Source: Glaciecola sp. HTCC2999 (lineage in GTDB: Bacteria > Pseudomonadota > Gammaproteobacteria > Enterobacterales > Alteromonadaceae). Taken from it: a stretch of DNA of 64,000 bases. Location: positions 16,370 to 80,369 of the forward strand of contig NZ_DS989810.1 of NCBI RefSeq assembly GCF_000155775.1, in the 5' to 3' direction. This document shows, piece after piece, positions 63,736-64,000 of this stretch; position 1 is the first letter of the stretch, and each line of letters opens with the position of its first letter. Made by a program: the position numbers and the translations under genes. The notes beneath the pieces are model-generated. The model was not told where the DNA came from, ran no database searches, and saw only the letters and a list, made by a program, of their open reading frames with translations.

Positions 63736-64000
63736 GCCAAAGCAAGAATCATATATTGACGCTCAAGCCGAAATAGCTGCGCTCAAAGCTGAAAATGAAA
63801 AGTTACAAAAAATTAATAATGCATTGATTTTTAGAATTGAAGAGGGCCATGATAATAACGCGGCATATGCTTCCTTTGAAAGTTCGGTGCATTTAGCGCT
63901 TCAAGTTAATTTAAAAACCCATGAATTAAATCAAGCGCTTGCTGATTTACAAGCTCTTAATCAGCAACTCTCTAAAGCAAACCAAGATGCAAACTTATTT
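63728..64000 (+). CDS. Probable sensor histidine kinase, N-terminal part
   Basis: The gene starts at 63728 inside the end of the FIST gene and runs off the window; 91 residues are visible. They are mostly coiled coil (IAALKAENEKLQKINNALI...LNQALADLQALNQQLSKAN) as at the N-terminus of NahK/ErcS'-type hybrid kinases. The kinase domain is beyond the window, so the call rests on the FIST partner and this coiled-coil start. Confidence 0.6.
   Translation, partial: MNKPKQESYIDAQAEIAALKAENEKLQKINNALIFRIEEGHDNNAAYASFESSVHLALQVNLKTHELNQALADLQALNQQLSKANQDANLF

Noticed and set aside
1-64000. CRISPR arrays or rRNA genes
   Set aside because: No regularly spaced repeat array and no rRNA sequence was seen in the window.

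Overview
The window is a chromosomal segment of a low-GC, probably marine, gammaproteobacterium of the Alteromonadales/Moritella/Shewanella type. The evidence is gene order: uvrY-uvrC-pgsA-tRNA(Gly,Cys,Leu) and ccoNOQPH-ccoI-ccoS-safE-fnr-uspE-ttcA-rssA are characteristic of that group. The genus cannot be fixed from the sequence alone.

Region 1 (1-23,050) is dominated by an integrative element of about 22.5 kb inserted in the 3' end of a tRNA-Ser(UGA) gene. A 14-bp core repeat (529-542 and 23,036-23,049) marks its ends. Paired 12-bp repeats of the form AAAG(A)CCGTCA lie just inside both ends and look like integrase arm sites. From left to right it holds: a dead IS3-type insertion sequence; a metal operon (Met/His-rich exported protein, DUF411 protein, CusC/CusB/CusA-type RND efflux, two PepSY proteins of which one is a ferredoxin/flavin reductase, CopC, CopD and a short exported protein); a scrap zone with the C-terminus of a second integrase, a nagA remnant and a 137-bp direct repeat; a small block with a DUF2892 protein, a PepSY lipoprotein, cytochrome b561 and MntP; and a leftward replication/integration module (integrase, unknown protein, AlpA, a 54-aa protein, a possible winged-helix protein and a primase-helicase).

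Region 2 (23,050-37,400) is core genome: an Lrp regulator divergent from a LysE exporter, a FadL-type porin, uvrY-uvrC, pgsA, three tRNA genes, sseA, a second LysE exporter, a membrane protein, a Bax-like glucosaminidase, a DUF2987 protein behind an unusual 8-bp tandem repeat, then rssA, ttcA, uspE and fnr on the minus strand.

Region 3 (37,400-46,200) encodes the high-affinity cbb3 oxidase and its copper-dependent assembly factors, with an FNR box upstream. It ends with a pair of complementary bacterioferritin subunits (one keeps the haem ligand, the other the ferroxidase centre) under a Fur-box-like site.

Region 4 (46,200-64,000) is an alcohol/ketone oxidation locus. A CPA2 antiporter is followed by an alpha/beta hydrolase, a short-chain dehydrogenase and a Baeyer-Villiger monooxygenase. 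Next come the PQQ-catabolism-associated ABC set, cytochrome c550 (PedF-like), an MxaJ/XoxJ-like binding protein and a PQQ alcohol dehydrogenase with the Asp-x-Asp signature of lanthanide-dependent enzymes. An aldehyde dehydrogenase and a NosR-like FMN/iron-sulphur membrane protein follow. The window ends with a FIST-domain protein overlapping the start of a probable sensor kinase, an arrangement resembling the NosP-NahK pair beside the Pseudomonas exa locus. Alcohols would be oxidised in the periplasm with electrons passing to cytochrome c and on to terminal oxidases such as the cbb3 enzyme.
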